In this document: positions 33,900-45,370 of the stretch, piece by piece | Layout: each line of letters begins with the position of its first letter | How positions within the stretch are numbered: position 1 is the stretch's first letter | Assembly (NCBI GenBank): GCA_034770075.1 | Contig: CM068383.1 | Location: 10,877,778 to 10,941,777 of the forward strand | From: Aralia elata | Taxonomy: Eukaryota; Streptophyta; Magnoliopsida; Apiales; Araliaceae | Reading direction: 5' to 3' | Length of the DNA: 64,000 nt | Notes under the pieces: generated by a model | Told to the model about the DNA's origin: nothing | The model's database searches: none | Seen by the model: the letters and a program-made list of their open reading frames with translations, nothing else | Program-made: the position numbers and the translations under genes

Positions 33900-35860
33900 G
33901 TAAACGGAGGAAAAAGAAGGGAGAAAAGAGGGAAAAGGGAAGAGGGAGTCGCCGCCCCCGCCACCGCCGCCGTTGTCACCGACCAAGCTAGCAGCCTCCG
34001 TCGACCATCACCGCCCCTCTGATCAGGTATTGTTGTTAGTTCTTATTATTATCCTTGATTTGAAGAATGAGTAGTTTGACATAGAACAGCTGATATTTAT
34101 CAACAATGTATCAATTGCTTCTGATTTTTACTCATTTGTAGTATTTGGGGTTGACAAAAAAATAATGTTATTTGGTAATTTTTACTCAATTGGAGTATTT
34201 GGGGTTAACAAAATAATCAAGTTATTTGATAAAACAAGGGGGTAATGGGTAATGATATATCATAGTGCATTCCGGTGACAAATGCTTACTGCAAATAAAC
34301 AAATCTCCATTCTACCATTTGCACTCTTAAAATCACACCCTTAAAACAATCTGAAAATTTTGCAATTTGGGTTGCTACTGTTATTACAATCCTACATTAA
34401 TTTGGGACACCCTCTTAATTGGGTGGGTTCATTTGATAACTGTGTACAGCAGTGTTCAATAATGAGGCATATTTTTGGATTAGTTGTTTCCATAAATGAA
34501 TAGGAGAAACTCTCAAGTCTCAAAACACCCTCTTAATTGTGAGGAGAAGAAAGACCAAATATTGTAAAGCAAAATGATAAAGTAGTCGTTCTATTATTGA
34601 ACTCACATTATGGATCCATTATGTTACCTTTGAAGTGACCTAGATATTGACCGGTGGGGACTTAATTGGGTAAGCCATCCTTCTCAATACAATCATAATG
34701 CTTCCAAATAACCAATCTCTATCTATTTGATTAGACTAGTAACTAGTAGTAACATACAAACCAAACCAAACCAAACTTCTATCTTAACTCTTACACTAAT
34801 AAAAATTGAATTATCCCTTCTTTTTTTAAGATACATTTGAAACTTACAAAATTTGATAGATTTGAACTTATAACCCATGGAATTATGTAAGCAAGTTATT
34901 TACGCAATTAAGAAGTAATTGTGCACCTTTTGGGGAATATAATATTATAAAATATAATATAATTTTATAATTAAATATATTATTATCACTATTACAATAT
35001 TAAGAACTAATCAAACTGATCGAATTTAATTGTGTCAAATAAAATCCAAATCTATTACTTTAGATTACAAAGTCAGACACCGACAATCAATTAATAAATG
35101 ATGTATTATTAATGAAACATAAAACTATTCATTTCTTATTCCTAACAATACTCTAATCCACCTATTCTAGTTGTACAACAGTGCATCCTGTACATGACAA
35201 AATGCTACTGAAAATAGCTGATGCAATCATGCATGTATTAATCAGAAGGTGGAATTTGCATGGCTGGAAACAAGCACTAGACTTTTAAATTTTAAACCCA
35301 ATATTACCAAGCAGTGTGGAACTGGACTTGCACCATAGATGAACATTCAAAGAGTCTTAAGCAACCTACCTCAAGGATAACTTGTCATTTCACTTAAGCA
35401 CTTTCAAAGGTTCTCATTTCAAACCACAACTTTTCTTACCAACTAGTTTGTAATTGGTTAATCTATATATGATTTTGTGATGAAATTGGTTGGTGTGGTT
35501 TGAATTAGAGACATGGAGCCTAGTTGTTGTTGTGCGGTGTTATAAGGAGGAAAAACATTGGCGGTAGGTCATTCACATTGTGTTTGCTATGAGCTCTCAA
35601 TGTTATGCAAATAAATAAAATAATAAACTAAGTAGTATTTACTTAGTTTGTCAATACTAAATAAAATAATACAAAATTAAATAAAATAAAACAAAAAAAT
35701 ATTGCAAATAATATCATAAACTAAGTACGATTTACTTAGTGTTTCTAAAGCCTAGTCTTTCTCAAGTTTCGGGGGAGAGCCGGGGGGCTGAGTAGGGGGC
35801 ATTGTACGTAGGGGCCAATAACTGACCGGTAGGGGGAGAGCTTAGCCAATAACTGACAAG
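33900..35860. other. CACTA 5' leader and intron-like region
   Basis: A purine-rich then CCG-rich stretch (33905-34025) ends in CAGGTATTG, which looks like an exon-intron border, followed by about 1.8 kb of AT-rich sequence without reading frames. It could be a 5' UTR exon plus intron of the transposase gene. Confidence 0.4.
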
Positions 35861-35861
35861 T

Positions 35862-36030
35862 CATATGCTTACAAGTATGCTTAAATGTTAATCATATGCT
35901 TACAAGTATGCTCAAGTCATATGCTTACAAGTATGCTGAGAGTTGTATGCTTACAAGTATGCTGAGAGTTGTATGCTTATAAGTATGCTCAAGTCATATG
36001 CTTACAAGTATGCTGAGAGTTGTATGCTAT
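35862..36030. repeat. tandem 25-bp repeats just upstream of the transposase start
   Basis: The core TATGCTTACAAGTATGCT recurs about six or seven times, with linkers alternating between CAAGTCA and GAGAGTTG. The last unit ends some 50 bp before the ATG at 36074. Confidence 0.9.
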
Positions 36031-36073
36031 ACATTAATAAGCTCATGTTGTCTGCAGTAGGTACCGTGATATC

Positions 36074-38885
36074 ATGGACCTCTATTCAGACCGTAGTTGG
36101 ATGAGACGACGAAAGTCAAGTGCGCAGATAGGTGCTACAGCTGAATTTAGAAATGGTTGTCAAGTATTTTTGGATTATGCGTTTAGTCACCCGGAATGTG
36201 TGAATGGTCAGAACAAGATAAGATGCCCTTGTTTGAAGTGTAAGAATGTCAATTATATGGACAGAGACATGGTAAACTATCATTTACTTGTGTCTGGGTT
36301 CATGAAAAATTACGAAGAATGTTGGTGGGCACATGGGCAGAGAAGAGATAGTAGTATCGCACAAGTACATAATTCGGGCAGCAGTACCCATCGTATGAAT
36401 GAAATGGTTCATGATATTACAGGGCCGAATTTTCATTGGGAACAAGGGAGAGAGCAACCTATGAATTCTGATGCCAAAGCGTTCTTTAAGTTACTAGACG
36501 AATGTAGCAAGCCGTTGTGGCATGGTTGCACCAAACACACTACGTTGTCTGAAGTTGCGACATTACTTAACATCAAGGCTGATCACAACATGAGCCATGA
36601 GTGTTTTGAGTCACTCTTGAAGGCCATTAAGAGTATGTTGCCTTACGGTGAAAAATTGCCCGATAACTACTACTATTATAAGAAAATGGTGAAGAAGTTG
36701 GGTCTTGGATACCAAAAGATCGATGCATGTCCAAATGATTGCATGTTATTTTATAAGGAAAATGAACATAAGACAAAGTGCACATTTTGCGGTCATGATC
36801 GGTTCAAGCCTATTAAAGTGGGTGTGACTACAAAAAAGACAAAAATACCTTTGAAGATTTTAAGGTATTTTCCAATTACACATCGGCTCAAAAGATTGTA
36901 CATGTCTTCAAGAACAGCTGAACATATGACTTGGCATGCGAAATCTCCAGCTAAAGATGGAGAACTTAACCATCCCGCAGATGGGCAGGTAGGGGTGAGC
37001 ATGGTGCGGTTTGGTGCGGTTTGAAGCTCAAACCACACCCGAAACCGCTTAGGTGCGGTTTCACAAATCCAAAACCGCACATGGAACCGCATGGTGCGAT
37101 TTGGTGTGGTTTAAAAATGTGCGGTGCGGTTTCATTTGGTGCGGTTTCGGTTACAAAACCAATTGAGGCAACAAATTTTTATACAATTTAAATTAAGAAT
37201 GAAAAACAAATTCCTCAATCTTTTAAAGTCTTTCTAGTATTCCTTATTTGAAATTAAATCAACCATTTCCTTGATATGGGCTTGGACAAATGGACAAATC
37301 AATTCTAAATGTATAGCCCACCACCCAATTCAGTCAGAAGAAGAAATGAACTAAAACAATGTTCACATGGACAAATGTACTACATAACAATATGCATTAT
37401 ATATATATATGCATTATATGTATATATAGTGAAGTTAGGCATTCTGTATTTATTACATTACATACAATGATATAAAATGTACTACATACAATATGCATTA
37501 TATATATATATATCTGCCCTGCATACATGTACCATACATACACACATGGTGCGGTTTCGGTTTTATGCGTGCGGTTTTGACCAGTAACCAAAACTGAACC
37601 GTAAATTTGGTTTTTAACCCACCTAAAACCGCAACATACGCCGGAACCGTTGGTGCGGTTTTAATTTGTGCGGTTTTTGGTGCGGTTTCGGAGGCGATTT
37701 GGTTACTTGCTCAGCCCTATGGGCAGGCTTGGAAAGATTTCAACTTATCACATCTTGGGTTTGCATTGGAACCTAGAAATGTGAGACTTGGATTGTCCAC
37801 TGATGGTTTTAACCCATTCGGCCACTCAGCTGTTCCGTACTCCTGCTGGCCTGTGATTGTAACTCCGTACAACTTGCCTCCTTGGATGTATATGAAACAG
37901 CCATACTTATTTCTTTCACTCGTGATTCCTGGTCCCAAGAGTCCTGGAAAGAACCTAGATGTTTACTTGAGACCTCTTATAGACGAGTTAAAGGTATTGT
38001 GGGAGGATAGAGTATAGACTTGGGATGTTTCCACGAAAACAAATTTCAACCTTAGGGCAACGGTTATCTGGACTATAAGTGACTTCCCTGCTTATGGTAT
38101 GTTATCTGGCTGGAGTACACACGGGAAGTTGGCTTGTCCATATTGTATGGAGAATACAAAGTCTTTCAATCTATCAAATGGTCGAAAGTCATGTTGGTTT
38201 GACTGTCATCGTCGTTTCTTGCCGGTAGATCACCCGTTTCGAAGAAATAGAGAAAACTTCAGGAAAGGGAAAGTAGACAATGATATCTGTAGTGTGTGTT
38301 CAAGGAGATTGTTACAATGAGTTGGGTCGTGCCTTTTATGGGGAGTTGGAGAAAATCATTGAGTTGTCGTACAAGGGTACTTATGGGGGTCATATTAACT
38401 TGTTCAAATGTCGTTGGTTTGATTCAGAAAAAGGGATACGTGTCGATCGACATGGAATCGTCGATATTGACCTCCATAGGTCCACGTACGTCAACGCACC
38501 ATTTGTGTTGCCAACTCAAATAGTACAAGTATACTACACTCCTAGTCCTGTTAGGAAAAGAGATAGACCGCCTGCAGATTGGCAAGTTGTAATTCATACT
38601 CCCGCTCGCAGTCGTGTCCAATTAGTAGACGGAGAGTTCTACCAAGAGGAGATGCTTCATAGACCTCCTATAATAAATGTCGAGGACAACAATGAAGTAA
38701 TCCAGTTAGAGGGTGGAGATGAACCTGATGAATTGGATCCCGAGTCAGTACATGTGTCAGATGACATTGATACTGAGGAGGAAGAATTATTGTCTGACAC
38801 TGACACTGAATCTGAAGAAAATGATGGTTATGAATCTCCAATACGTCAGCAAAATGATTCTGACTCAGATAGCGATTCTCATTAA
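36074..38885 (+). pseudogene. CACTA tnp2-type transposase, disrupted
   Basis: The frame opens with MDLYSDRSWMRRRKSS and the Cys-rich transposase-associated domain (C-P-C-x2-C within RCPCLKCKN), then runs into tnp2 (ILRYFPITHRLKRLY). A 730-bp hAT element plus 8-bp duplication interrupts it at 36982-37727; the frame is the same on both sides (total insert 738 bp). It continues as NLSHLGFALEPRNVRLGLS and SPGKNLDVYLRPL to a TAG at 38015-38017, where TWDV follows. After HPFRRNRENF the sequence jumps near 38280 into the C-terminal domain (ELSYKGTYGGHINLFKCRWF, DUF4216-like) in another frame. The catalytic centre between them is deleted. The tail is Asp/Glu/Ser-rich. Confidence 0.92.
36990..37719. 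mobile_element. non-autonomous hAT element nested in the CACTA transposase
   Basis: The 730-bp element has ends TAGGGGTGAGCA and TGCTCAGCCCTA (one mismatch) and an exact 8-bp target duplication TGGGCAGG (36982-36989 and 37720-37727), diagnostic of hAT. Subterminal regions are packed with GTGCGGTTT motifs in both orientations. There is no transposase inside. Confidence 0.96.
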
Positions 38886-39083
38886 AATGTATGTTTAGTT
38901 TGACTTGTATTACATACAATTGCATATATACATGTTCTTTATATCCTTGTCATGTTTATGTACCTTTCATTTGTAGTTGTTGTAGTTAACTATTTTATAC
39001 AATTACAGCATCATTATTATCATTTGTATTTGGTCATGTAAATCATATAACTCATAATAAATCCTAAATTTTTGGTGAAAAAG

Positions 39084-40684
39084 ATGTCTTCTGAACCAGC
39101 GCCACGAAAGCGCGGATTGGGTCGAGGCCCTAATCATGTGTCGAAGGCCTCGGCTAATCCAGATGACCGGATTCTCATACAGATTCGTCCTCCTCCGGAC
39201 AGCACGTACGTTAAGCATCATATATATATAAGCATTTTATATATATACTTTTCATAAATATATACTAATGTCAATTGCTTTTAATATTGTACTAAAATTA
39301 CTTATCTTTATTTCAAATTGTTGAATATTGTAGTGATTTTCAAGATAGTAAGATTGTGAAGTGTATTTCACAATTATGCTTACAAAACTGGCCTACGCCA
39401 GCGATTACGTGGGCGAGTACACCTCTCGCCCACAAGGATGCAGTTTGGGCTGAATTCCAAGTATATTTTTTTTAAAATTCTGACATATAATATAGTTAAT
39501 GAAATAATATTGTTTAGTACATTAATTATGGTAATATCACCGTTTTAATATTAGTATTGTTGTTTTATTTGCAGAAAAGGTATAGATAGGACGACGCGCA
39601 AGCATCAGTTATTCAGACACTTTTCTGGCAGAAGTGCGCAGTCCGTACCAAAGATAATCTGAACAAGGAACGACAAAAAGCCCTACATAATGCAGAGATA
39701 GACCATCCTGGACGGGGTGAGCAGTATATGCATGAGCATAGCCTCTGGTGGTGCGCGCAGCCCGTATGGACGGAGATGTGTGACCAGTGGAGAGTTGAGA
39801 CCTAGGTTAAGCGACGCAAGACTGCCGCCTCAAACAGATCCTCAGGTGCACATAAAGGCGAAAAGGCAAAAGGCACGTATAGGGGCGGCAGTATATCACA
39901 GGTGCAGCATATTGCTGCCAAGGTACGTATGAATAGCAAACTTGTTGGCTTAATGAATAGTATTTTTATGTTTACAGTCAGGGTTTATAAAATATCATAT
40001 GTTTACATATTAATATGATTTTATGTTTTGTAGGAGGCCTCAGGGTCAGCCTATCAATTGGCTGGATGTGTACGTGGCCACCCGCGATGGTCTGCCTGAG
40101 GCTGTCCAGATAGCGGTAATAAGTTGTTAGAACATTGATATGTTGTATATATAATTTTCACGACCTTTTGCTACCATTTTATATTTGTTTTTAACTATTT
40201 AATTGTTAACCTGCTGACAGGACACGTATAAGAGCTTAATGAACGAGCGTTATCCTGAGGGCACTCCGCGTCCGCCGATTGATCAAGAATTGTGGGAGAG
40301 GGCGTCAGTCGTTAAGAAGAACTACGTCAAAGGCCAAGGACAACGACGACGTCCGACCATCAGTGGCACAGGCAGCTCTGCTACCCAGTCTACACAGTCA
40401 TCGGGTCATCCAGCCTACCATACCCCCGCTGACTGCATGAGAGCAATTTGTCGAGATCGTGATCTTCTTCGTATGTTGGGCGGGCATCTGCAGTCTATGA
40501 GTCCTGATGAGTTAGCGGATGCAGTGGCGGCAGCAGCACATCATCAGGATGGCGATAAGGTAATTACTATTGTTTAGCTTGCCTTCATTTTGCTTTGCAT
40601 AAGTAATACCTGTTTCAACACATGTAACATGTTGTATTCTTTTGTTAATTACAGGATCCTATTAACTTGGGCGATGATGCATGA
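39084..40684 (+). pseudogene. CACTA TNPA-like second gene, degenerate
   Basis: Exons at 39084-39205, 39334-39460, 39575-39922, 40034-40117, 40221-40559 and 40655-40684 have good GT-AG borders and encode a protein of the plant En/Spm Ptta type. It begins SSEPAPRKRGLGRGPNHVS, has a central Trp-rich part (HSLWWCAQPVWTEM, INWLDVYVATRDGLP) and a Ser/Thr-rich linker before a short acidic end. Such proteins bind subterminal repeats. Exon 3 has two TAG stops where Trp is expected (after KRYR and after RVET). Exons 3 and 4 do not join in the expected frame, so a small indel is likely. Confidence 0.75.
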
Positions 40685-41004
40685 GGACCTAGGCTTGTTT
40701 TCTACATATTTAAAATTTTATACTTTTAAATTCATTTTTTGGACAATTGTATGATACTTAAAGATGACATTTGTATATATTTCTTTAGTTCATATTGCTT
40801 TATTAATGTTTATATAGTGTTGGTTTATGGCATTGTGGATGGACGGATGTTTATATATATTGTTGTGCATGCATATGCTGAGATATAAATCATGGATGGA
40901 TGTTTATATATACTGTTGTGTGTTGGGATATAAAACAGGTACAAAACAGGAACAGTTTTTTTGGGAAATCAATAAAATACTGCAATTTTTTTAAAAAAAA
41001 AATT

Positions 41005-41295
41005 TAACATCAGCGACCGCATGTGGTCGCTAATACATTTGTGCGGTCGTTGATATAAAGTAACTATTAGCGACCGCGACGGTCGCTATTACCGGTCGCT
41101 GCCACGTGTGCCACGTCACTCATGCGAACTGACTCATGCTGACTCAGCTTAGCGACGGACGCAGTCGCTATTGACGATCGCAGATATTGCGGTCGCTGAT
41201 GTGCACACCAGCGACCAGATTATCTGCGACACTTATCAGCGACCGATAGCGGTCGCTGATAGCTATCTGCGACCGCTATCGATCGCTGATAAGCT
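41005..41295. repeat. CACTA right subterminal repeats
   Basis: CAGCGACCG and CGGTCGCTG units in both orientations mirror the left array. Confidence 0.9.
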
Positions 41296-41364
41296 TTTTT
41301 GTTGTAGTGTAATCATCTAATTATTTAATTATTATATTCTTAAGTCATAAACCCAGTGTAAGGT

Positions 41365-42983
41365 TGATAAGTAGGTTTCATACCTACTTATTGGATACTA
41401 ATTGGTTTCATTTGTTGCTTATCTAATGGCTACTTAGTAAGTTTTCATGCATTTTTCCCTCTCTTTCGGTTTTGATTTACTACTCGCATTTTATGGCTTT
41501 TGCATAGTTTTTGGTAAATTTGACACAGGGTTTATTGCTTTTGTTGGTTGGGAGTTATTTGATTATTTGTTGCTTGTACAAGACACGAGAATCGAGAATT
41601 CAGGCTACAGCAGCACAGCAGCAGACTGGCAACCGGCGCAGCTGCGCCCTGCGTGGCCTTGAGGCCGGCGCAGCTGCGCCCCTCCTGTTCCTTCCCTGCC
41701 CCCCGGCGCAGCTGCGCCCCCTTTTACAAAGGGCGCCGGCGCAGCTGCGCCTGTCGCCAGCCAGCCATGCAGCACGTTCCATCCAGCGAAGCAGCATTAT
41801 CAGGAAATGGTGTAGTGCCAGATTTTGAGGGATCAGTGGGTTTAAACTTTATTAGTGGGAATCAGAATAAGTCAAAATAAGACAAATTAAGCATGCATTA
41901 TTAACCAATTTGGAATTCAATTTGAGAGCTCTCCCTCCTACACGAAAATTAGTTAGTTCTCTGCATTATTACTCAAAAAATAAAAATACTCCAGCTGAGC
42001 TTCGATTTTCCTTGGGAACTGAAGAATGAAGCTATATGGATGTTGAATTGAAGCTCAGGAGCAAGGAACCAACAATCTACACAACTTGGAAATTCATCAG
42101 AAGTTGCAGAACGAAAACAGGGAGCATTAATATTTCATGTTTTTGATTAATTTTTCCTATTCTGTAATTATGATGATGAACCAATTGTGTATGATAAATT
42201 CTAGTATTGTTATTATGAACTAAATTCAATTCTTGGGATTATAATGGATCTTGTGCTTAACTGAAAATTGATATACTTCCTTATTATTGCTAGTTGGTTA
42301 TGAAATGAATGTCTAGCATAATCTACACTTAATGATTAATTGCTTGATCACCAATTACAGTGATAATTTATATGGAATTGAGAAAGGAAATATAAATTGA
42401 GATCTAATTATGTTAGCATATGTTCATAATTATTACACTCCTCGTAAAATTATGTTTCGTGCTTAGGATAGAGATATACCGAAGCACCATATGTGGCCAA
42501 TTGAAAACTTGTTCTTAAACCCTTTTGATTGTAATTCACATAGAGATATAGTGTGTTAGTCATCTAGGGTGTTCACATTCATTCTATCAATTGTGGATTT
42601 AGTGTGATATGGATATGGTGCATCGAGAGATGGTCATATTTTACATTCGTGTTTTCGACCAACATTCTATAGTAATCAATTAGCAACAATAGGAAGCATG
42701 GAAATCTAAGTTTGCATTAAGTAATATTATAATCCCAAGCCCATAAAATCTGTACTTGTACAACTATAATTTGTTCTATTTGTTTCATTAGTAATCGTTA
42801 GATAATCTCATCACTAAAATCAATTGTTTAAAGAGACCGAAATAGTTATAAAATCGGTGTTTGTAGTCATAAATGCAATTCAATTCCTCGTGGGATCGAT
42901 ACTTTACTTACTTTATATTACTTGTGGATCGCGTGCACTTGCGTGTATGAGTCGTATTTGTTATACATACAAATATCCCAACA
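41365..42983. mobile_element. solo LTR, 1619 bp, Ty3/gypsy Tat-like, with four GC palindromes
   Basis: It starts TGATAAGTAGGTTTC, ends ATATCCCAACA and is flanked by the exact 5-bp target duplication AAGGT (41360-41364 and 42984-42988). Copy A keeps the uninterrupted site (about 25077-25085). The right end, with TCGTGGGATCGATACT and GTGGATCGCGTGCACTTGCG, resembles Tat/Athila-type LTR ends. No internal region remains. Confidence 0.88.
41635..41751. repeat. four copies of the perfect palindrome GGCGCAGCTGCGCC
   Basis: Exact 14-bp palindromes at 41635-41648, 41667-41680, 41705-41718 and 41738-41751, each preceded by C or CC. Spacers are unrelated, with start-to-start distances of 32, 38 and 33 bp. 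They sit in an otherwise AT-rich LTR. Confidence 0.97.
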
Positions 42984-43266
42984 AAGGTCTGTCATTTTCT
43001 ATAAAATTGATGGCAAAGTTATGTACTTGTCTTTAGCCATTAGTCCATCAAACTCTTTTATGTCATTTTCTATAAAATTGATGGCAAAGTTATGTACTTG
43101 TCTTTAGCCATTAGTCCATCAAACTCTTTTCTGGTTAGACCAATGTCTACAGCCTTGTTTAGTAGGTCCTCTTTTTTAATGTCCATGCACAATTATACCA
43201 CATATAACGTCTATTAATCATATATGCAAAGTTATGATGTAATTAAAAGTACTGGTTCATTGTGCT

Positions 43267-43423
43267 TGGTCTTAGAGTGACCACGTTATCAAAAGTGGTT
43301 CATTGTGCTTGGTTCTAGAGTGACCACGTTATTCAAAAGTGGTCCTAGAGTGACCACCTTATTCAAAAGTGGTCCTAGAATGACTACGTTATTCAAAAGT
43401 GGTCCTAGAGTGACCATGTTACT
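43267..43423. repeat. palindromic 30-bp minisatellite, array 3
   Basis: The same GTGGTCCTAGAGTGACCAC-type units as arrays 1 and 2, at the matching place in copy B. Confidence 0.93.
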
Positions 43424-43749
43424 AAGTTATTTGCAAATAACGTGGATAATGCAAGAGTGATATTCAACAAGAGTCACTGAAAATGAAAAGTGTCGTTGAA
43501 AAAAGAGTAAAATGTAACTCTATGCATATTTGCTCTGACAACATAAATATTGTTCTAGCATTAGCTCTGACATTATCAACACCTTTTCCAAAATTTATAA
43601 ATTTCAAGGTTATATTTTTGTTCAAAATTTATCCTAATTTGTTTTGAATAATTAGTTCACTAGTGATGACATGGGATATGTATTCCATTAAGCTGTTATA
43701 TCCTTGATCATACATAAATTTATAGATTTTTTTTTTGTTATATTTGTTA
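43424..43749 (-). repeat. second isolated SABATH intron-3 copy between arrays
   Basis: The same boundaries as 29061-29384 (TTATTTGCAAATAACG to TTGTTATGG), so the array-intron-array cassette was duplicated as a unit. Confidence 0.85.
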
Positions 43750-43870
43750 TGGTTCTAGAGTGACCACGTTATTCAAAAGTGGTCCTAGAGTAAACACGTT
43801 ATTTAAAAGTATTCCTAGAGTGATCATGTTATTCAAAAGTGATCCCAAAGTGACCATGTTATTAAGTTAT
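43750..43870. repeat. palindromic 30-bp minisatellite, array 4
   Basis: Four diverged units at a 30-bp period, ending at GTTATTAAG. Confidence 0.9.
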
Positions 43871-43999
43871 TCCTTAATACTCTCTTTCAAACTGAACTGG
43901 AGGGCACTGAAGTAACTCCAAACTTGCCACACAATGACACAAAGAATTGAACAGTAAATGGGAAAGACTTTTAGTAAATAAGTCAGCAATCTGATCAAT

Positions 44000-44330
44000 G
44001 GAAAGAACAAACTTATCTCTTTCCATTTGTTCCTCTCACTAGCTCGGCTGTCCCATTATCTACCATAATACTTCCTTTGAAAACTCAGAGTCTAAAATTA
44101 ATATAAATTCGTTTAAAGTCTTAAATATAATAATTAATAATTCTTTTTGGTTGGTTTCTATTTATTTATTATTTTTATGGAGTACAATGCCAACAAACAC
44201 TTCGGTCACCCAAACCACTCTTGCTGAGGTTGTTGTTTTATGAAAATCTCAAAAATAATAATACAATAACAAGGGGCCATGGGGGACATGCATGTTCCCT
44301 AACCCTTTTCAAAATATTACAACTCATAGG
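44000..44330 (-). repeat. inverted copy of the extreme left of the window (25-330)
   Basis: The reverse complement of 25-330 is recognisable throughout, for example GGGGCCATGGGGGACATGCA versus TGCATGTCCCCCATGGCCCC. This is the outer end of the forward and inverted duplicon arms. Confidence 0.88.
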
Positions 44331-45116
44331 TTGTAATGCTAATTCACGAGAAAAAATAATACAAGAAAATTACTATCATCTAGGAAATCTCACGTTTAAA
44401 ATGCAAGAGCATCCTCTTGAATTTGAATCTTAACTTGCATTTCTAAATAAGACATCTCAGAATATAACTTATTTTCTTTATGATGGTGAGCTGAAAGAAG
44501 CCAATGCATCCATTGCACACCAACATGTTCAACATTTCTTCTGCATTTTCTGATAGCATAAATCAATTGTCATGGAGTTTTTAGTACACTTCCCTCCCTG
44601 AATTATATCAACCAAAATTCTAGAATCAACATTTGGTTTTTTCTTTTTGATCAGTTTACTTACAAGAGTAATAATTGTTTATATAAAAATCAAGTAAATT
44701 TGTTTCAACTTTGAGTTTTTAGATTTGTAAATTAACTTAAAAAGTCAAAATACATCTATAAGCTAGAATTGGAGGGACAACTTCATAAAATAATGTCATC
44801 TCCATCCGAAAATGAACTCATTTGATCATGTAACCTTTTCATAGTTTAAACAAAAAATGTTAATCTTAAATTTCATACTTAAAAAGGTCATTTAAAAAAG
44901 AATATGTTATGTGTTCCAGAGTGGATTAATGTACCTTTTTTTGAATCGTTAGATTTATTTATCATTGCACTGGACATAACCCAAGACCGAGTACTAAACA
45001 ATGAAAATTTTATTTATTTGTGTAATTTTTTTTCCTCTTGATTTTTTTTTACTATTTCTTTTGTTGTATTTTTAATTTAATAATAAATGGTATTAGAGTC
45101 GGGTTAATAAATCAAT
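44331..45116. other. intergenic, nothing recognised
   Basis: AT-rich, with no supported feature. Confidence 0.55.
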
Positions 45117-45370
45117 TTCATTAAGATTTTTCTTTTGAATGTGAGCGATGGCAGATTATGAGAAATTTCGGATAAGTACTTCAACGGACAAACTTTTTTT
45201 TCGTGGAAGATTTTGATGGAAAATGTTCTTAATTAATCATCAAGCTTTGTTAACCATCGAAAGAAAAGAAAAAAAAAAAGCAGTATATGTCAAAGATGTT
45301 GATGTGAAAGATTCTAGATCAAAAAGTGATGGCTATAGTGAGATATAATTTGTGGTCACAACTGCCCTTC
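45117..45370 (-). repeat. third edge copy of the SABATH duplicon, truncated
   Basis: It matches 20850-21100 and 29580-29830 (TTTTCTTTTGAATGTGAGCG onward) and then stops, so only the downstream edge of a third unit survives. Confidence 0.85.

Larger units (their letters stand above)
33569..41309 (+). mobile_element. CACTA (En/Spm) transposon, 7741 bp
   Basis: The ends are CACTACAACAAAA and, inverted at the right, CACTACAACAAAAAA, with a 3-bp TAA target duplication (33566-33568 and 41310-41312). The related copy A has the uninterrupted site at about 25021, which confirms both borders. It encodes a tnp2-type transposase relic and a TNPA-like second gene on the same strand. The transposase core is deleted and both genes carry stops, so it is non-autonomous. 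It lies inside SABATH duplicon copy B. Confidence 0.96.
29576..43260 (-). repeat. SABATH duplicon, copy B (inverted), interrupted by two insertions
   Basis: It is head to tail with copy A: the 29580-29870 edge matches 20850-21120, and the rest follows in order to about 33568, then 41310-41364 and 42984-43260. The CACTA element and a solo LTR account for the extra length. An extra edge copy (45117-45370) suggests a third unit once followed. Confidence 0.85.

Noticed and set aside
37607..37727. Separate small gene starting inside the hAT element
   Set aside because: The frame is only the in-frame continuation of the interrupted CACTA transposase through the hAT right end.
41635..41751. Palindromes with unique spacers resembling a CRISPR array
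   Set aside because: Only four units, in an LTR with verified target duplication; the 14-bp perfect palindromes do not resemble CRISPR repeats.
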